This document shows, piece after piece, positions 63,248 through 64,000 of a stretch of DNA of 64,000 bases (position 1 is its first letter; the number at the start of each line of letters is the position of its first letter). The stretch comes from Rehmannia glutinosa (lineage: Eukaryota; Streptophyta; Magnoliopsida; Lamiales; Orobanchaceae). A program made the position numbers and the translations under genes. The notes beneath the pieces were generated by a model. The model searched no databases and had not been told where the DNA came from. It saw only the letters and a list, made by a program, of their open reading frames with translations. The stretch is taken from positions 56,184,659-56,248,658 of the forward strand of contig CM071932.1 in assembly GCA_016081115.2 (NCBI GenBank), written 5' to 3'.

Positions 63248-64000
63248 TGATAAGTGTAAAATATACGTGCATTTGAGGGTTTAAAATGATATATATTTGA
63301 TGCATTTACACGCATATTCAGTATGTTTTGTTTGGTTTCCCTTGTTGGGCGTGATACTGCGTACTCTTGTGAATTTTGCAGAAAATAGAGCTAAATTGGA
63401 TAGAAAGAGATATAACATTCCAAAGTATAGGTCAAGAGCTAATGTACGAGCAAAAATATGAAGGAGAGAAGCATGGAAGGTCAAACAAAAGGAAATTTCC
63501 TTCAAAAACGACAAAACGCGCTAGCAGTTTTCAGCACTGGCAGGGTTTAGTATTTTGGCCATAACTTCCTCTAAAAAATTCATATTGAGGTGATTTAAGT
63601 AGCTCTGGAAATCTAAAAGAAAGATCTACAACTTTCATGAAGACCCCAAGATCCAATTCCGATCACACGACCTGGACGTGTGGGATTATACGGGCATGCG
63701 ATGTAACTGGGGCTGAATTAGTCTCCTTTTCCTACTCAAACTCTGCAAGTGACCTCTCCAAGCATATATAAAAGGGACCCAAGGCTATGCACGAAAATTC
63801 ATCATTCCATACACCATTCCATACGACACTCTCATTCATAGCATTTCTATACTTTAGTTTTTGGTATTTTTCTCTTGCTTTCAACATTGGGATTGCTTGG
63901 GTTCTTCCCCTTGAAGTTATTTTTGCTTCTTAATCAAAGAGTAAGATTTCTTCATCTATTTTGTCTGATTTCAATTGTTGGGTGATTATTATTGTTGCAT
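63248..64000. repeat. Start of another LTR element (TGATAAGTGTAAAATATACG...), partial
   Basis: Copia-4 gag homology ends at ..GGGAGGCT and a new sequence starts with TG. It includes a phrase usual in plant gypsy LTRs (TTTTGGCCATAACTTCC at about 63546-63562, then ATCTACAACTTTCATGAAG) and a TATA-like CATATATAAAAGGGACCC at about 63762-63779, which suggests a plus-strand promoter. The second end and internal region are outside the window, so orientation is only probable. Confidence 0.6.

Noticed and set aside
1..64000. tRNA, rRNA, CRISPR or bacterial-type operon features
   Set aside because: None seen. The tRNA-like strings are primer binding sites of retroelements, and the tandem repeats have no spacers.

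Overview
The window is plant nuclear DNA, probably a eudicot, made almost entirely of nested LTR retrotransposons. The evidence is tRNA-primed PBS sites, polypurine tracts, CCHC gag knuckles, DSG/DTG proteases, DDE integrases, YVDD reverse transcriptases and 5-bp target duplications. I see no host gene, rRNA, tRNA or CRISPR array. Nearly every coding region is broken by stops, frameshifts or insertions. Element names used here (copia-1 to copia-4, Tat-like, Tekay-like, TR-GAG) are local labels.

Layout. 1-9048: two copies of a degenerate minus-strand Ty1/copia (Sirevirus-like) element, copia-1A and copia-1B, in tandem around one shared LTR (4678-6163). 9049-57530: a minus-strand Ty3/gypsy element of Tat type. 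Its gag-pro-RT-RNaseH-integrase lies at 26827-32155. It also carries a spliced accessory gene on the opposite strand (9617-25888) with its own promoter. Its 5' LTR is split (32209-32340 plus 56801-57530) and its 3' LTR is missing. 10035-24103: copia-2, a 14-kb plus-strand Sirevirus-like element with both LTRs and a TACCC duplication, sits inside the accessory gene. 32341-56795: a plus-strand Tekay/Del-like gypsy element, flanked by AGTCA on both sides, sits inside the Tat LTR. Inside that is copia-3 (36317-54207, same family as copia-2). Copia-3 is in turn broken by a non-autonomous gag-protease gypsy element (TR-GAG, 40444-47903, ACAGG duplication) and by a hAT-type MITE (48797-49391, GCAAGGAC duplication). 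57531-63247: copia-4, minus strand, same family as copia-2 and copia-3; it is the host into which the Tat element inserted. 63248-64000: the start of a further LTR.

The deepest nest is five levels: copia-4 > Tat > Tekay > copia-3 > TR-GAG. The most notable signals are: the antisense spliced gene of the Tat element, whose frame closes exactly across a 14-kb insertion and a 68-bp intron; a third ORF in copia-2/3/4 preceded in each copy by a TATA box and a TGACGTCA-type box; repeat arrays directly upstream of TATA boxes in four unrelated promoters; a chimeric Tekay LTR explained by recombination between nested elements; and near-complete absence of CAGCTG from copia-2, which suggests uncorrected sequencing-consensus errors rather than real mutations.
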